Source: Alterisphingorhabdus sp051668705
GTDB taxonomy: Bacteria; Pseudomonadota; Alphaproteobacteria; Sphingomonadales; Sphingomonadaceae
Length of the DNA stretch: 64,000 bases
NCBI RefSeq assembly: GCF_051668705.1
Contig: NZ_CP196351.1
Span: forward strand, 620,001 to 684,000
Reading direction: 5' to 3'
Shown: positions 63,040-64,000 of the stretch, piece by piece
How positions within the stretch are numbered: the stretch's first letter is position 1
Layout: each line of letters starts with the position of its first letter
The notes under the pieces: model-generated
What the model was told of the DNA's origin: nothing
Database searches by the model: none
Seen by the model: the letters and a program-made list of their open reading frames with translations, nothing else
Made by a program: the position numbers and the translations under genes

Positions 63040-63160
63040 TGGCGACAAGAGATCAGCAAGACATTTCTTGAGCTACTCCGGTTTCCCGGGGGCGGACTTG
63101 AACCGCCAAACCCTCGCCTTCGCGAGTGCTCTAACCATGTAGTCCTGCTAGCATTCGCCA
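63040..63160 (-). ncRNA. Y RNA-like (Yrl) RNA 3, tRNA mimic
   Basis: Third of three tandem RNAs between rsr and rtcB. Terminal stem TGGCGA / TCGCCA with the 5' motif GGCGAATG (63159-63152) and 3' motif CTTGTCG (63049-63043). Inside are a hairpin CTCGC-GAAG-GCGAG, a tRNA-like T-arm GGCGG-TTCAAGT-CCGCC (63107-63091), then a closed acceptor-like stem CCGG-GAAA-CCGG (63089-63078) capped by a GNRA loop and followed by TAGCTC. Thus the tRNA-like module has its acceptor end closed by a loop, as in bacterial Y RNAs. It could be mistaken for a tRNA. Confidence 0.7.
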
Positions 63161-63190
63161 GCTATTTGCAAATTTCCTTTTGAAACGAAG

Positions 63191-63327
63191 TGACGGCGAC
63201 AAGGTTTTGAAGAGATTTTCCTGCTCTACCAGCTGAGCTACAGGCCCCCAAATGATGGACCTGACGGGATTCGAACCCGCGACCTGGCGATTTGGAGTCG
63301 ATGTAATCCCTTCGGCATTCGCCGTCA
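63191..63327 (-). ncRNA. Y RNA-like (Yrl) RNA 2, permuted tRNA mimic
   Basis: Terminal stem TGACGGCGA (63327-63319) / TCGCCGTCA (63199-63191), with 5' motif GGCGAATG and 3' motif CTTGTCG. Inside, in order: a loop like that of tRNA-Trp (CTCCAAA), T-arm GCGGG-TTCGAAT-CCCGT (63280-63264), acceptor strand CAGGTCC (63263-63257), 9-base loop, acceptor strand GGGCCTG (63247-63241), TA, and D-arm GCTC-AGCTGGTA-GAGC (63238-63223). The 3' half of a tRNA thus precedes its 5' half. The very tRNA-like D- and T-arms could attract tRNA-modifying enzymes. Confidence 0.78.
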
Positions 63328-63337
63328 TAAATTCTGT

Positions 63338-63481
63338 ATCGTGACGACAAGTTTCAACGAAACAATTGTCCTTATGCTACTCTCTTGTGGCGGACTTGAA
63401 CCGCATCTCCCAAAATATATCGGGCGCATTACTCATCGGACTATCGGTAAAGGATGTAGTTCCGTAGGCATTCGTCACGAT
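63338..63481 (-). ncRNA. Y RNA-like (Yrl) RNA 1
   Basis: Begins seven bases after the rsr stop codon. Terminal stem ATCGTGACGA (63481-63472) / TCGTCACGAT (63347-63338) is a perfect 10-bp pairing with no sequence identity to the outer stems of RNAs 2 and 3. The inner motifs GACGAATG (63476-63469) and CTTGTCG (63351-63345) are the same. It contains the T-arm GCGG-TTCAAGT-CCGC (63404-63390), identical at its core to that of RNA 3, and a small hairpin GTTTC-GTT-GAAAC before the 3' motif. The D-arm part is less tRNA-like than in RNA 2. Confidence 0.68.
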
Positions 63482-63488
63482 TACATAT

Positions 63489-64000
63489 TTAAATCTCCAT
63501 TTCTTCAATTTCATGAACCCAATCTTGTTTTTCCACATCACTCGCGAAGCGGGCAATGGTGTCAAACACGGCATCAGAGAACCCACCAACATTTAAAATG
63601 TCCTTGCGTTCTTTTGCCTGAGTCGTTCCATAAGGTTGCAAATCTATGCAAACCAATTTGGCTTTTGGGTTTCGGCTTTTCAGCTTCTGCCACTGTCTCA
63701 TAGTTTCCGTCGCGCCGTAGCGATTATCATCAACCCAGCTTTCATTATCTGAGACAATGATCACAAGATCGACATCTGCTTCACGCTTGTTGAGCAATGC
63801 CAATGGCGCTGAAACATTCGTTCCGCCACCACCAATCTGACTCAGTCGCTTTGCGTTCACCGCAACCCGAGCAAAGGGCTTAAGATCAACCGATACAACA
63901 TGCTGCTCAAAAGGCATTAATGTTGCCGAAGGATTCTTGCGCAGTACTGCTGCACCAATAAGGGCAGCTACATCGATGCACTTTACTGCCGTCGTTGCGC
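63489..64000 (-). CDS. rsr: TROVE/Ro60-family RNA-binding protein, C-terminal part (partial)
   Basis: About 170 C-terminal residues; the gene continues beyond the window edge. They form the vWA domain of the Ro autoantigen orthologue Rsr: VKCIDVAALIGAAVLRKNPS, RLSQIGGGGTNVSAPLALLN (metal-site Thr), VDLVIIVSDNESWVDD and ILNVGGFSDAVFDTIA. Ro proteins are rings that bind Y RNAs and misfolded RNA ends and work with exoribonucleases. The stop at 63489-63491 is followed almost at once by the first Y RNA. An ATG at 63917 is internal, not the start. Confidence 0.93.
   Translation of the reverse strand, partial: ATTAVKCIDVAALIGAAVLRKNPSATLMPFEQHVVSVDLKPFARVAVNAKRLSQIGGGGTNVSAPLALLNKREADVDLVIIVSDNESWVDDNRYGATETMRQWQKLKSRNPKAKLVCIDLQPYGTTQAKERKDILNVGGFSDAVFDTIARFASDVEKQDWVHEIEEMEI

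Noticed and set aside
63066..63300. One or two ordinary tRNA genes suggested by T-arm and D-arm sequences
   Set aside because: The halves are in reversed order, the acceptor strands are closed by short loops, and no complete anticodon arm or CCA end is present; they fit Y RNA modules better.

Overview
The window looks like chromosomal DNA of an alphaproteobacterium of the Sphingomonadales, probably a marine or freshwater Sphingorhabdus/Sphingopyxis-type organism of moderate G+C. Supporting features are a TonB-dependent receptor of the sphingomonad type, an EcfG-like sigma factor, the run glnE - Bcp peroxiredoxin - DUF455 ferritin-like protein - M23 peptidase, many exported peptidases and lipoproteins, and a hairpin repeat of the sphingomonad 'HPELVSGS' type. 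I see no phage, insertion sequence or CRISPR array.

Layout. 1-3.6 kb: end of an unknown gene, a CoA-transferase B subunit, a chemotaxis receptor and Dps. 3.6-9 kb (minus): a probable operon aguA, FMN/3Fe-4S glutamate-synthase-like protein, two exported methyltransferase-fold paralogues, aguB, giving agmatine to putrescine; mtnP (29 kb) salvages the MTA made by polyamine synthesis. 9-17 kb: M28 lipoprotein peptidase, sigma factor, glnE, bcp, DUF455, M23 peptidase. 17-25.7 kb: an acyl-CoA ligase / P450 / aldehyde dehydrogenase block and a thiolase / SDR / enoyl-CoA hydratase / TetR block. The same 18-bp palindrome lies before both, so they are probably one TetR regulon for a hydrophobic carboxylic acid or terpenoid/sterol-like substrate. 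26-34 kb: DUF2147, a beta-helix plus diheme cytochrome pair, mtnP, nhaA with a structured leader, an orphan bciA (bacteriochlorophyll 8-vinyl reductase), ferredoxin-NADP reductase and an AraC regulator. 35-48 kb: small envelope genes, a second M28 peptidase, tRNA-Arg, a queuosine-precursor transporter, a pspC operon, recF, the esterase/ABC pair, an SBF symporter and an AMACR-type racemase. 48-57 kb: TonB receptor, a DUF3604 / PPIase / HupE module, TetR, NDUFA9-like protein.

Two systems stand out. (1) At 39.4-40.2 kb (minus) three tandem genes for hydrophobic peptides of 28-29 residues, each with its own Shine-Dalgarno site, precede pspC. A near-consensus sigma-54 promoter (15 of 16 positions) and a 41-bp palindrome about 100 bp further upstream lie in front of them. 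This looks like a stress-induced envelope microprotein operon. (2) At 58.4-64 kb (minus) an RNA-repair locus runs rsr (TROVE/Ro60), three tandem tRNA-mimicking Y RNAs, rtcB, rtcA, then a double-AAA ATPase. Each Y RNA has the Ro-binding stem (5' CGAATGC, 3' CTTGTCG) and an embedded T-arm. In the middle one the T-arm half comes before the D-arm half, so it is a closed, permuted tRNA mimic.

All calls come from reading the sequence and recalled family knowledge; no database or folding program was run.
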